Assembly: GCA_902792635.1 (NCBI GenBank)
Contig: CADBAG010000010.1
Location: 1-64,000, forward strand
Origin: an uncultured Prevotellaceae bacterium
GTDB taxonomy: Bacteria; Bacteroidota; Bacteroidia; Bacteroidales; Bacteroidaceae
Length of the DNA: 64,000 nt
Direction: 5' to 3'
The notes below the pieces were generated by a model. That model saw only the letters and a program-made list of their open reading frames with translations, had not been told where the DNA came from and did not search any database. Positions 17,064-25,816 of this stretch are shown piece by piece. Every line of letters starts with the position of its first letter. The first letter of the stretch is position 1. The position numbers were made by a program, and so were the translations under genes.

Positions 17064-19544
17064 ATGAAGAAAACAATCATTACACTCACGCTCGCAGCAG
17101 CGGCACTTCTCTCTGCCAGCGCCCAGCAGAAACTCAAATCGGCGGGATATCCCATCACGCCCGTGCCTTTCACTTCGGTGAAGGTATGGAACAACACGTT
17201 CTGGGGACAACGCTTGGAGACTTCAAGAAAAGTCACCATTCCTCTCGCATTCAGCAAATGTGAGAGCGAGGGGCGATACAAGAACTTCGAGCGGGCAGCT
17301 GAGAACATGAAGCATCCGTCGGACAAATACAATGTAGCGAAGCTCATGCCTTACTCGTTCGATGACACCGATCCTTACAAGACCATTGAGGGAGCAAGCT
17401 ATATTCTCCAGACCTATCCCGACAAGAAACTGAAGCACTATGTGGACAGTGTCATTGACATCATTGCCACGGCACAGGAGCCGGACGGCTACCTCTACAC
17501 AGCCCGCACGCAGAACTATATCCATCCTCATCCTTGGTCGGGGCCGAAACGTTGGAGCAAAGAGGAAGATCTGAGTCATGAGCTTTATAACCTCGGTCAT
17601 CTCATCGAGGGAGCCGTAGCCCATTGGCAAGCCACTGGCAGCCGTAAGCTTCTCGACATCGCCTGCCGCTATGCCGACTGCGTCGTTAAGGAAGTGGGGC
17701 CCAATCCTGGGCAGGCATGTGTGGTACCCGGACATCAGATCGCAGAGATGGCTCTCTGCAAGCTTTATCTCGCCACAGGTCAGAAACGCTACCTCGACGA
17801 GGCAAAGTTCTTCCTCGACTATCGTGGCAAAACGAAAGTTCGCAATGAATATTCTCAGAGCCACAAGCCTGTCCTCGAACAAGATGAGGCTGTCGGTCAT
17901 GCCGTACGTGCAACCTACATGTATGCAGGCATGGCTGATGTAGCAGCGCTCACAGGCGATACAGCTTACGTCCATGCCATCGACCGCATCTGGAACAATA
18001 TCGTGTCGAAGAAGCTCTATATCACAGGTGGTATCGGTGCCACAAGCAATGGCGAGGCCTTCGGCGCCAACTATGAGTTGCCGAATATGAGCGCATACAA
18101 CGAGACTTGCGCTGCTATCGGCAATGTGTATGTGAACTATCGTCTCTTCCTTCTCCACGGCGAGAGCAAATACTTCGATGTCTTAGAGCGCACGCTTTAC
18201 AACGGTCTCATCGACGGAGTGAGTATGGACGGTGGTGGTTTCTTCTATCCCAACCCATTGGAGAGCATGGGCCAGCACCAGCGCCAGGCATGGTTCGGCT
18301 GCGCCTGCTGCCCAAGCAATATCTGCCGTTTTCTGCCGTCCCTTCCCGGCTACGTCTATGCCGTGAAAGACCGTAACGTCTATGTAAACCTCTTCCTCAG
18401 CAACTCTTCCGACCTCACAGTTGGCGGCAAGAAAGTAGCTCTGAGCCAAGAGACAAGTTACCCCTGGAATGGCGACATCGCAATCAAGATTGGTGAGAAC
18501 AAAGCCGGTCAGTTCGGCTTAAAGATTCGTATTCCCGGTTGGGTGAAAGGCCAACCCGTACCATCCGACCTCTATTATTATACCGACGGCAAGCGCCTCG
18601 GCTACACCATCACAGTCAATGGCAAGAAGGCTGAAGGCCAACTCACAACTGATGGCTATTACACAGTATCCCGCAGATGGAAAGCCGGCGATGTCGTCCG
18701 TGTCCATTTCGACATGGAAGTGCGCACCGTGCGTGCTAATAACAAAGTGGAAGCCGACCGTGGTCAGGTGGCTATTGAGCGCGGTCCTATCGTCTATGCA
18801 GCAGAATGGCCCGACAACAACTTCAACATCATGAACGTGCTCGTCAACCAGCAGCCTTCCTTCACTGCCGGTACGCTGCCCTACTCCACTTTCATTGCCG
18901 ACTCACTGAAGAACCGTCTTACTCAATATAAAGGCCTAAGCATAGAGACACTCACCACTCCTGCACAGACACTCGCATTCGGCAAGGACGGCAAGCTCTC
19001 TACCGAGGATGTCAGCCTGAAGCTCATTCCTTACTTTGCGTGGGCTCACCGTGGCAACGGCAACATGAAGGTATGGCTTCCGCAAGACGTGTCTGCAGCG
19101 CGTCCTGCCGTCCCGGCTACGCTCGCTTCCCAGGCCAAGGTGGAGTTCTCCGCCAAGCTCGGTGCCAAGGGTAGCATCAACGACGGACTCGTGCCGCAGG
19201 ACGAGAACGACCGTTCCGTACCTTACTGCCACTGGTGGCCGAAGACAAACTCTACCGAATGGGTGACCTACACCTTCCCAGAAGCCAAAGATATGAAGTC
19301 GGCTACTGTCTATTGGTACGATGACCAGCCATGGGGCGGATGCCGCGTGCCCGATTCCTGGCAGATTCTCTATCAGGACGCTCAAGGCAACTGGCAGCCG
19401 GTGAGTGGAGCTGACGGCTATCCGGTAAAGAAGGGAGCAGCTTGCACCGTCAACTTCGACCCGGTGAAGAGTAAAGCGGTAAAGCTACAGTTCAAAATGC
19501 CGGAAGACAAGTCATGCGGCATCTTTGAATGGAGCGTAAAATAG
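17064..19544 (+). CDS. GH127 beta-L-arabinofuranosidase, secreted
   Basis: This is a probable exo-acting beta-L-arabinofuranosidase. A signal peptide ends near SASAQ. Catalytic features match HypBA1 of Bifidobacterium longum: Glu347 and Cys349 (NETCAAIGN) and Cys415-Cys416 (GCACCPSN), which together would hold the zinc and supply the cysteine nucleophile. The length (826 residues) exceeds HypBA1 because of a C-terminal domain (about 690-826: TVYWYDDQPWGGCRVPDSW, ending GIFEWSV) resembling a discoidin-like carbohydrate-binding module. It is transcribed divergently from the main PUL operon and shares the putative operator region with it. A second enzyme of the same clan in one PUL suggests successive removal of two different beta-arabinosyl linkages. 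Confidence 0.9.
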   Translation: MKKTIITLTLAAAALLSASAQQKLKSAGYPITPVPFTSVKVWNNTFWGQRLETSRKVTIPLAFSKCESEGRYKNFERAAENMKHPSDKYNVAKLMPYSFDDTDPYKTIEGASYILQTYPDKKLKHYVDSVIDIIATAQEPDGYLYTARTQNYIHPHPWSGPKRWSKEEDLSHELYNLGHLIEGAVAHWQATGSRKLLDIACRYADCVVKEVGPNPGQACVVPGHQIAEMALCKLYLATGQKRYLDEAKFFLDYRGKTKVRNEYSQSHKPVLEQDEAVGHAVRATYMYAGMADVAALTGDTAYVHAIDRIWNNIVSKKLYITGGIGATSNGEAFGANYELPNMSAYNETCAAIGNVYVNYRLFLLHGESKYFDVLERTLYNGLIDGVSMDGGGFFYPNPLESMGQHQRQAWFGCACCPSNICRFLPSLPGYVYAVKDRNVYVNLFLSNSSDLTVGGKKVALSQETSYPWNGDIAIKIGENKAGQFGLKIRIPGWVKGQPVPSDLYYYTDGKRLGYTITVNGKKAEGQLTTDGYYTVSRRWKAGDVVRVHFDMEVRTVRANNKVEADRGQVAIERGPIVYAAEWPDNNFNIMNVLVNQQPSFTAGTLPYSTFIADSLKNRLTQYKGLSIETLTTPAQTLAFGKDGKLSTEDVSLKLIPYFAWAHRGNGNMKVWLPQDVSAARPAVPATLASQAKVEFSAKLGAKGSINDGLVPQDENDRSVPYCHWWPKTNSTEWVTYTFPEAKDMKSATVYWYDDQPWGGCRVPDSWQILYQDAQGNWQPVSGADGYPVKKGAACTVNFDPVKSKAVKLQFKMPEDKSCGIFEWSVK

Positions 19545-19586
19545 AAATGTTTTAGTCTGTTGGGGTTCTTTTCGAGAATGATTTAT

Positions 19587-19594
19587 TAACTTTG
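19587..19594 (+). promoter_or_regulatory. -7 box upstream of the first DUF6080-like gene
   Basis: TAACTTTG lies 23 nt before the GTG start at 19618. A TTG at 19560-19562 is a possible but somewhat distant -33 box. Confidence 0.45.
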
Positions 19595-19617
19595 CACATT
19601 ATAGTTAATAAAAGCTC

Positions 19618-21051
19618 GTGAAGAACCCATTTTATATCTTTAGAATAAAACGAGAAGAGCGGTGGCTGGCTCTTGCCTCACTTCTCTATATCATATTGTG
19701 GAATGTGTTGGTCATCAACAAGTATGCCGACATATTCTTTCCCTTTAGCCGCAATTACCGCAATCTGTTTCTAAAGTTCCACATATCTGGATTTGATCCA
19801 CTTTCATACGTTGTCATCTCACGGTGGTTTACAGAATATAATATCTACCGCCACCCGCTCTTAGCCTTCTTCATGTATATCCCCAATCAGATAGATCAGG
19901 GTCTTATGGCTCTGACGGGGATGAACTGGGCGACGGTCATCATGGCGGTCATCTTGACATTCTGCGCTTTCTACAGTTTCATCTTCTTATTCCGCATTCT
20001 TCGTGAAGTCATAGGATTGACGCTGACGGACAGTCGGTTACTGACACTCTTGTTTGGCAGTTTTGCTTATGTGATGGTTGTGATGAGCGTTCCCGACCAT
20101 TTCTGCCTCTCGATGTTCATGCTGATCCTGACGCTCTATGTAGCAGGCAAGAAGATGAAAGCGAATCATCCTTACACCATCTGGCAGACAGTGCTCTTCT
20201 TCATCGTCACAGCCGGCATCTCCCTCAACAACGGCATCAAGGTATTTCTCGCCAATCTCTTTACCAATGGCAAGCGCTTCTGGCGACCGGCTAATCTGTT
20301 ATTGGCTATTATCCTACCGTCAGCTTTGATATGGGGCTTTGCCCGTTGGGAGTGGAATCATTATCAAGCACCACATCAGATAGCTGTAAAGAAATTTAAG
20401 AAGCGGGCTGCAGAGAAGAAGCGCGCTAAACTTTTTATGCAGGTAAGAGACACGATGACAGAGGTCAACGGCAAAGCCGATTCTCTGAAAGCGCTCGCTT
20501 ATGTAGATACCATAATGGCAAAGGAAAGACGGGCCAAGAAGCTTCGGGATAGCAAGAAAGCCGTCTTCGCCCATGCTGGCAAACCCATGGGCAAAGGGGA
20601 GTTCGAGCAATGGACAGATATCTCCACCCCACGCGGCTGGAGCTTTGTAGAGAATATATTCGGTGAGCCCATACAGCTCCATCAAGATTATCTTCTTGGA
20701 GACGTCCTTGTGAAACGGCCTGTCATCGTTCACTACCGCTGGGCCTGGAACTACATTGCGGAAGGGCTCATCCTTCTCCTTTTCCTCGCCGGTATCTGGT
20801 GCGGACACCGCAGTCGTTTTATGTGGTTGGCAATGAGCTTCTTCGGCTTCGACATGGTCATTCACTTCGCTTTAGGCTTCGGTCTCAACGAGGTATATAT
20901 CATGTCGCCCCACTGGCTGATGGTCCTCCCCATTGTCATGGCCTACCTTTTCTTCCACAAGCCATGGCGGTGGTTGCGATATGGCACGACAGTCCTGGCT
21001 CTTTATCTCCTTATCTATAATAGCTGGTTATATATCAGTTATTTGATATGA
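19618..21051 (+). CDS. Polytopic membrane protein, DUF6080-like (paralogue 1)
   Basis: This 477-residue integral membrane protein has roughly ten hydrophobic segments and one charged loop (about 250-320, rich in K, R and E). It starts with GTG; the start is supported by alignment of its N-terminus (KNPFYIFRIKREERWLA) with that of the second copy at 26998 (RNPFKIFAIHKEERWLA). Shared landmarks are SxPDHF, FGExIQLHxDYLLGDV and LGFGLNEV. The function is unknown. Its place beside glycosyltransferases suggests a GT-C-type transferase, polymerase or exporter component in surface glycan synthesis, but no catalytic motif is recognisable. Confidence 0.75.
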   Translation: MKNPFYIFRIKREERWLALASLLYIILWNVLVINKYADIFFPFSRNYRNLFLKFHISGFDPLSYVVISRWFTEYNIYRHPLLAFFMYIPNQIDQGLMALTGMNWATVIMAVILTFCAFYSFIFLFRILREVIGLTLTDSRLLTLLFGSFAYVMVVMSVPDHFCLSMFMLILTLYVAGKKMKANHPYTIWQTVLFFIVTAGISLNNGIKVFLANLFTNGKRFWRPANLLLAIILPSALIWGFARWEWNHYQAPHQIAVKKFKKRAAEKKRAKLFMQVRDTMTEVNGKADSLKALAYVDTIMAKERRAKKLRDSKKAVFAHAGKPMGKGEFEQWTDISTPRGWSFVENIFGEPIQLHQDYLLGDVLVKRPVIVHYRWAWNYIAEGLILLLFLAGIWCGHRSRFMWLAMSFFGFDMVIHFALGFGLNEVYIMSPHWLMVLPIVMAYLFFHKPWRWLRYGTTVLALYLLIYNSWLYISYLI

Positions 21052-21053
21052 AC

Positions 21054-21088
21054 TTTGGCTTGCTTCTCTGAAGATTGTTGTAACTTTG
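21054..21088 (+). promoter_or_regulatory. Promoter of the GT4 gene
   Basis: TTTG (21054-21057), a 23-nt spacer and TAACTTTG (21081-21088) lie just before the TTG start at 21103. The leader is only a few bases long. Confidence 0.5.
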
Positions 21089-21102
21089 TACAAAAATAAG
21101 TT

Positions 21103-22164
21103 TTGAGGGTATATTATTACCATAGTTTCAATCCACAGTGGGCCCATGCCCAATGGCAGGCAGGCAAGCTGCCCGCCCACTTGCTCTATGGAGCTTGCCA
21201 TTTGAAGGACGAGGGCATCGGTGTCATCTTTCATTCCATCGGCCACCAAGTTCGTCGCCGGTTCTCATTATCGCTCGATACCGCATGGAGGGTGTTGCGC
21301 CACTACCATGAGTACGACGCCATCTATGCCACAACCTTCCGTGGATTAGAGATTATCGTCTTCCTTCGTGCCCTCGGTCTTTTCCGCAAGCCCATCATCT
21401 GCTGGCACCATCAGCCGATTGTGAAAGCAAAGAGCAAGTTACGAGAAGCCATTGCACGTGTGTTCTATCATGGCTTCGACGAACTGATTTTCTTCTCTCA
21501 AGCCATCATTGACCAGTCATTAAAGTCAGTGAAAGCTCCCGTCGGACACATGCATATCGTGCACTGGGGTCCAGACCTTGCTTTCTACGATAAGATCCAG
21601 CAAGAGGCAAAGACAAGCAACCATGAAGGATTCATCTCTACAGGCAAGGAGCGGCGAGACATGCCCACACTTGTAGAAGCTTTTCGGCAGACGAATGCCC
21701 CACTCGATATTTATATCTGCCGACAGTCGAATGGCATCAATTATGAGCAGCTGTTAGGCAGTCTTGCTAAAGGGGAAAACACGCACATCCACTATATTCA
21801 AGGTAATAAGATTCGGGAGATGGCGGAATGTGTCAGCAACAGTCTGTGCGCGGTTATCTGCTGTCAAGAGACGAACTATACCGTTGGTCTCACCACAGTC
21901 GTGGAGGCTCTGGCTCTCGGCATCCCCATGATCTGCAGTCGTAATCCGCAGATGCCAATGGACATAGAGCACGAAGGTTGCGGGCTTACCGTGCCTTATG
22001 GAGATGTAAACGCATGGGTACGTGCTATACAATATATAATGGCCCATCCCGACGAAGCCAAGCAAATGGGACTACGCGGAAGAGCTATTGCGGAGAATAA
22101 GTATAACGAGACAATCTGTGCCCATGAGATTGCCACTATTCTAAGAAAATATGAAAGAAAATAA
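21103..22164 (+). CDS. Glycosyltransferase, GT4-like (GT-B fold)
   Basis: This 353-residue protein is likely a cytoplasmic glycosyltransferase for surface polysaccharide. The C-terminal half has the donor-site layout of GT4 enzymes: FISTGKERRDMPTLVEAFRQ, then an E...C...E-type segment (YTVGLTTVVEALALGIPMIC) and a final AENKYN helix. It starts with TTG (reading MRVYYYHSFNP), directly after a good promoter; no ATG fits better. Its end overlaps the LicD gene by 14 bp, implying coupled translation. Donor and acceptor sugars cannot be predicted. Confidence 0.8.
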   Translation: MRVYYYHSFNPQWAHAQWQAGKLPAHLLYGACHLKDEGIGVIFHSIGHQVRRRFSLSLDTAWRVLRHYHEYDAIYATTFRGLEIIVFLRALGLFRKPIICWHHQPIVKAKSKLREAIARVFYHGFDELIFFSQAIIDQSLKSVKAPVGHMHIVHWGPDLAFYDKIQQEAKTSNHEGFISTGKERRDMPTLVEAFRQTNAPLDIYICRQSNGINYEQLLGSLAKGENTHIHYIQGNKIREMAECVSNSLCAVICCQETNYTVGLTTVVEALALGIPMICSRNPQMPMDIEHEGCGLTVPYGDVNAWVRAIQYIMAHPDEAKQMGLRGRAIAENKYNETICAHEIATILRKYERK

Positions 22165-22990
22165 GGTCTATAATACAGGAGAAACAGAGGAAGAACTCAG
22201 AGAAAAATATAATCCGGACGGATCAACTCTCCGTCGCGCCCAGCTACGTCTTCTTGATATGGCGGTTTATCTTCAGGAGACGGCCAAGAAGATAGGCGTC
22301 CCCTGTCGTCTCGACGGCGGTAATATTCTTGGAGCTCTGCGTCATGGCGGTTTCATCCCATGGGACGACGACATCGATTTTGTCGTCGACCGCAAGGACT
22401 TTAAGCGTCTCTGCCGTTATCTGAAAGACCATCCTCACCCACAGTATGTGCTGCAAGACAACGAGACCGACAAGGGGTTCTATAAGGAGTGGGCTGTCCT
22501 GCGTGACCTCAAGAGCCGCGAGGTGAGCCACGACGACGAGTCGAGCAAAGACCGCCGTACAGCCGAGGCGCTGAAGTTCCAAGGCCTTCATGTCGACATC
22601 TTCCCCTATGAAGGGTATATGATACCCTGGCTACAGCGGCTTGCAGGCAAGTTATCTGTGAATGTGAACACAAAATTTGCTGGAGCACACCCGTTTCTTG
22701 CACAGGCAGGATATAATGTTCTTCATTACTTTGTCTTCCCTCTCTTCCGTGGCTTTGGCCATCTTTTCGGAAGCAAGCGAAACTACATGCACAGCTATGG
22801 TGCATGGTTCTATGAGCATTTCGACCACGACGTTCTCATTCCCCACAAAGATATCGTCTTTGAAGGCAAGACCTTTGAAGGCCCCGCCGATCCCGTGAAG
22901 CTCTGCACGATTATCTACGGCAACTACATGGATTTGCCACCAGTAGAGAAGCGGGACCGCCACAAGATGGAGACTGTCGTGGAGGACTAA
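22151..22990 (+). CDS. LicD-family phosphotransferase
   Basis: This 279-residue nucleotidyltransferase-fold protein transfers a phospho-alcohol or phospho-sugar from a CDP-linked donor to a glycan. Founders of the family are pneumococcal LicD (phosphocholine); vertebrate fukutin and FKRP, which transfer ribitol-phosphate, are related. The signature DGGNILGALRHGGFIPWDDDID spans about residues 55-76, with the metal-binding Asp cluster at 72-76. It is followed, convergently and only 7 bp away, by an epimerase and a CDP-forming cytidylyltransferase that could supply its donor. Confidence 0.88.
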   Translation: MKENKVYNTGETEEELREKYNPDGSTLRRAQLRLLDMAVYLQETAKKIGVPCRLDGGNILGALRHGGFIPWDDDIDFVVDRKDFKRLCRYLKDHPHPQYVLQDNETDKGFYKEWAVLRDLKSREVSHDDESSKDRRTAEALKFQGLHVDIFPYEGYMIPWLQRLAGKLSVNVNTKFAGAHPFLAQAGYNVLHYFVFPLFRGFGHLFGSKRNYMHSYGAWFYEHFDHDVLIPHKDIVFEGKTFEGPADPVKLCTIIYGNYMDLPPVEKRDRHKMETVVED

Positions 22991-22997
22991 GCCTCTG

Positions 22998-24026
22998 TTA
23001 TTTTGCGAACTGCCGGGCAGCCTCTTCTATCGTTGCCCGCATTTTTTCTTCCATCGAGCCCGTTATCTGCCACCCAAGACCTTGCAAGCGAGACGTGTCA
23101 AAGACGGCTTTTGTGATGGGCGTACCTCCCGTGGCAGCAGTGTCCTTGGGCAGTTCGATACGAACCTCACGCCCGGCAATACCAGCTATCATCTGAGCCA
23201 AATCGCGAATGGTCCGGTTCGATGACTCGTCTGCAATATTGTAAGCCTTTCCGTTCTCTCCTTTCAGTAGAATATAGAGCAGAGCAGAAGCACAGTCGAC
23301 AACATAACACCAAGAGCGAAACTTCATGCCATCACTCTTCATCACGATGTCCTCACCCCGGAGGACATTCCCGATAAACTGGGCATAAACCCGGTTGTCG
23401 CTCTCTGTAAAATAAGGTCCATAGACATGAGAAGGGCGAGCCACGCAGACATCAAGACCATATTCTTGCCCATAAGCTACGCAGAGCGTCTCAGCCGCCC
23501 GTTTCGACGACGGATAACAAGAGCGCACACTCATCGGATCGACATAACCACTATAATCTTCCGTAAACGTTCTGCCATCTCCCTCGCCATAGACCTCGCC
23601 GGACGATACATAGACAAACTTCTCTAAGTGATGCTGCCGTCCCCTTTCAAACAAACAGTCTACACCAAGAATATTGGCACGAATGATGCCTACTGGGTCA
23701 GAGACATAGAGCTGGGGCGATGCGCCACTGGCAGCATCAATTATGAAGTGAAAGTCTGTAGTTCCCTCCAACGGCTTTGTGATATCATGCTTGAGGAAAT
23801 GGAAATGGGGATTGTTCCACCAGGCAGCAAAACGCAGCCGAGCCCGATCCTCATTGCGACCACAAGCATAAACGTCAAAGTCTAATGGACTGCGGTGCAT
23901 GAGCACATCAACGACAGTACTTCCGATGAGTCCCGTGGCTCCGGCTACAAGAATATTCTTGCCATGCAGACGTTCCCAGGGAAGGGAGACCTGTGCTGCC
24001 TGTTGGAGAGTATATTGATAATTCAT
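22998..24026 (-). CDS. NAD-dependent epimerase/dehydratase (extended SDR)
   Basis: This 342-residue Rossmann-fold sugar-nucleotide enzyme has the NAD motif GATGLIG at about 29-35 and active-site SSGEVYGEG and YPSSK (the catalytic Tyr-xxx-Lys). It overlaps the cytidylyltransferase stop codon by one base (TAATG), so the two are translationally coupled. Together they probably make a CDP-activated product. Whether it epimerises, dehydrates or reduces cannot be read from the sequence; a role like TarJ (reduction of ribulose-5-phosphate) is not supported because TarJ belongs to another dehydrogenase family. Confidence 0.85.
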   Translation of the reverse strand: MNYQYTLQQAAQVSLPWERLHGKNILVAGATGLIGSTVVDVLMHRSPLDFDVYACGRNEDRARLRFAAWWNNPHFHFLKHDITKPLEGTTDFHFIIDAASGASPQLYVSDPVGIIRANILGVDCLFERGRQHHLEKFVYVSSGEVYGEGDGRTFTEDYSGYVDPMSVRSCYPSSKRAAETLCVAYGQEYGLDVCVARPSHVYGPYFTESDNRVYAQFIGNVLRGEDIVMKSDGMKFRSWCYVVDCASALLYILLKGENGKAYNIADESSNRTIRDLAQMIAGIAGREVRIELPKDTAATGGTPITKAVFDTSRLQGLGWQITGSMEEKMRATIEEAARQFAK

Positions 24027-24748
24027 TATTCCTTAATCCAAGATTCTTTTTCCGTGTGTATAAGTGCTTTGAAGAGTTCGATATCTTCTGTCTGTGTCAA
24101 CTTCAAGCCGTTTTTCTCCGAGCCCATAACGAGGTGCTGATCCTTCACACCAAGAGCCGACATCAGCGTACACGAAGCCACCGTGTTCTCAATATGCTTC
24201 TCCTCTGCTTCCTGGTGAGCCTTTAGCAAGTCGCCAAGGTGATAGGTGTGCGGCGTCTGCGTGCGGATGAGGCGTTCGCGGGGAATGGAGATATTCCTTA
24301 CGCAGTCGTCGACTTTCTCCATGATAGCTTCCTTACAAACAAGTCCCGTCACCGCGTAGCCATATTTCTGACACTTCTCAATATTCTCGGTGATGATGCG
24401 CTCACCCACTAAAGGCCGCACGCCATCATGGACAAGAACAATATCGTCATCAGGGCGTCCTGCCTTCCGAAGGCCTTCGAGACCATTGCGGATAGAATGT
24501 TGGTTGCTGTCACCGCCCTCGAAGATCCATTTCAGCTTCGTGATATTGAACTGATTGGCATAAGCCTGCAACACGACTTCCCAACCTTTCAGACAGACCA
24601 CACAGATAGCATCCACCAAAGGATGGTGCTGGAAAGCCTGCATCGTATAGATGATGACCGGGATATTGTCAATGGTCATAAACTGTTTGGGGATATCTTG
24701 TCCCATTCTGTTGCCGACACCGCCGGCAGTAAGCAATGCTATGTTCAT
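24026..24748 (-). CDS. IspD/TarI-family cytidylyltransferase
   Basis: This 240-residue CTP-dependent nucleotidyltransferase has the N-terminal CTP-binding loop TAGGVGNRMGQDIPKQF (about 8-23, with Lys21) and VHDGVRPLV. The family covers IspD of the MEP isoprenoid pathway and TarI/Bcs1, which make CDP-ribitol. Its neighbours (GT2 upstream with ATGA overlap, epimerase downstream, LicD convergent) point to CDP-alditol or CDP-sugar synthesis for a surface glycan rather than isoprenoids. A housekeeping ispD elsewhere in the genome would settle this. Confidence 0.82.
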   Translation of the reverse strand: MNIALLTAGGVGNRMGQDIPKQFMTIDNIPVIIYTMQAFQHHPLVDAICVVCLKGWEVVLQAYANQFNITKLKWIFEGGDSNQHSIRNGLEGLRKAGRPDDDIVLVHDGVRPLVGERIITENIEKCQKYGYAVTGLVCKEAIMEKVDDCVRNISIPRERLIRTQTPHTYHLGDLLKAHQEAEEKHIENTVASCTLMSALGVKDQHLVMGSEKNGLKLTQTEDIELFKALIHTEKESWIKE

Positions 24749-25707
24749 TGGTCCTGATAAAATTTCTTATTATTATATGCGAATATAAGAGGATAACAGA
24801 AACTGCGTACAGCCCCCATAAATCCTTTTGCGCCACCATTCCAATAGATCGTAGTACGATGGCGGCAGCAGAGTAGGCCTAACCTGCACAACGCCCACAG
24901 ACCTCGCTTCAGCATCAGCCCACTCATCTGATGAGCCAACGGTTGGAAATCCTTCGAAGTCTTTGAATGAATCAATCCATACAGATGTTGATATTCTGCC
25001 CGTTGTTGCATAAGGCGATATTCATGAAGGCCATGAAGATAAGGTGCAAGAGGCGATACGCCTCCGTCCTTCTTCAGTTCCTGTGCAATGGCCGACTGTG
25101 GATTGCTGCGATGAAGGTTCAGAGACTCATCCAAACGGATAATACCACGCCCCAACTGCGCAAAGATGGCAAGGCTCCAATCGTAATGCATGAATGGCAT
25201 CTGTCGTCCCAAGACCCAATATTCGGGCGTGCGAGCAAAGTCTCCGCGCAGCAACATCGTGTGCCCGGCAAAGCCAGCGAACAAAAGAGCTTCTAACTTA
25301 TACTGCTGTTTGACATGCACGGAATGGGCTTGGTCCGGTCCACGGTCATAACAAGAGAAGCAGATATCATGGTCACCAATGGCCGCCACCTGTTTGCTGA
25401 TTTTTTCCGGATACCAGACATCATCCTGGTCGGAGAAAGCCACAAATTCGCCCGTGGACCGCATCGTTGCAGACTCGAAGTTGGCATCCAAGCCCTTATT
25501 ATGCTCATTGACAAAGACATGGATAAAGGGATAGCGCGCTGCATACTCTTGGCAAATCTCCACAGTATGATCCGTCGATCCGTCATCCTGTATGATGATT
25601 TCCTTCAACGGATAAGTCTGGGCAACGATAGAATCTAATTGCTCCCGGATATACCGCTCCCCGTTATAGGTGCACATCACCACAGACACTGTTTTCTTCG
25701 GTTCCAT
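24745..25707 (-). CDS. Family 2 glycosyltransferase
   Basis: This is a 320-residue GT-A enzyme: VSVVMCTYNGERYIREQL at about 8-24, QDDGSTDHT at about 40-48 and SDQDDVW at about 92-98 (the DxD region). It should add a sugar to the repeat unit on the cytoplasmic face. The start at 25707 is chosen because the promoter -7 box (25726-25733) lies between it and an upstream in-frame ATG at 25767. Translation from 25767 would therefore begin upstream of transcription. Its stop overlaps the cytidylyltransferase start (ATGA). Confidence 0.88.
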   Translation of the reverse strand: MEPKKTVSVVMCTYNGERYIREQLDSIVAQTYPLKEIIIQDDGSTDHTVEICQEYAARYPFIHVFVNEHNKGLDANFESATMRSTGEFVAFSDQDDVWYPEKISKQVAAIGDHDICFSCYDRGPDQAHSVHVKQQYKLEALLFAGFAGHTMLLRGDFARTPEYWVLGRQMPFMHYDWSLAIFAQLGRGIIRLDESLNLHRSNPQSAIAQELKKDGGVSPLAPYLHGLHEYRLMQQRAEYQHLYGLIHSKTSKDFQPLAHQMSGLMLKRGLWALCRLGLLCCRHRTTIYWNGGAKGFMGAVRSFCYPLIFAYNNKKFYQDQ

Positions 25708-25725
25708 CGCTGCTTTCTTTTTCAG

Positions 25726-25757
25726 CAAAGTTACGAGAAAAAGAGTAAAGAAACAAA
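25726..25757 (-). promoter_or_regulatory. Promoter of the GT2-cytidylyltransferase-epimerase operon
   Basis: The minus strand has TTTG (complement of 25754-25757), a 20-nt spacer and TAACTTTG (complement of 25726-25733). It fixes the GT2 start at 25707 and faces the GH43 promoter in the other direction. Confidence 0.65.
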
Positions 25758-25786
25758 CTTTCGACAAGGAATAGCGAAAAAATTAG

Positions 25787-25794
25787 TAATTTTG
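25787..25794 (+). promoter_or_regulatory. -7 box of the GH43-like gene
   Basis: TAATTTTG lies 22 nt before the start codon at 25817. No clear -33 box is present. Confidence 0.45.
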
Positions 25795-25816
25795 CACGCC
25801 TACAAGCATTAAGAGA

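Noticed and set aside
25708-25767. N-terminal extension of the GT2 protein
   Set aside because: The operon promoter lies within this stretch, so it cannot be translated from that transcript.
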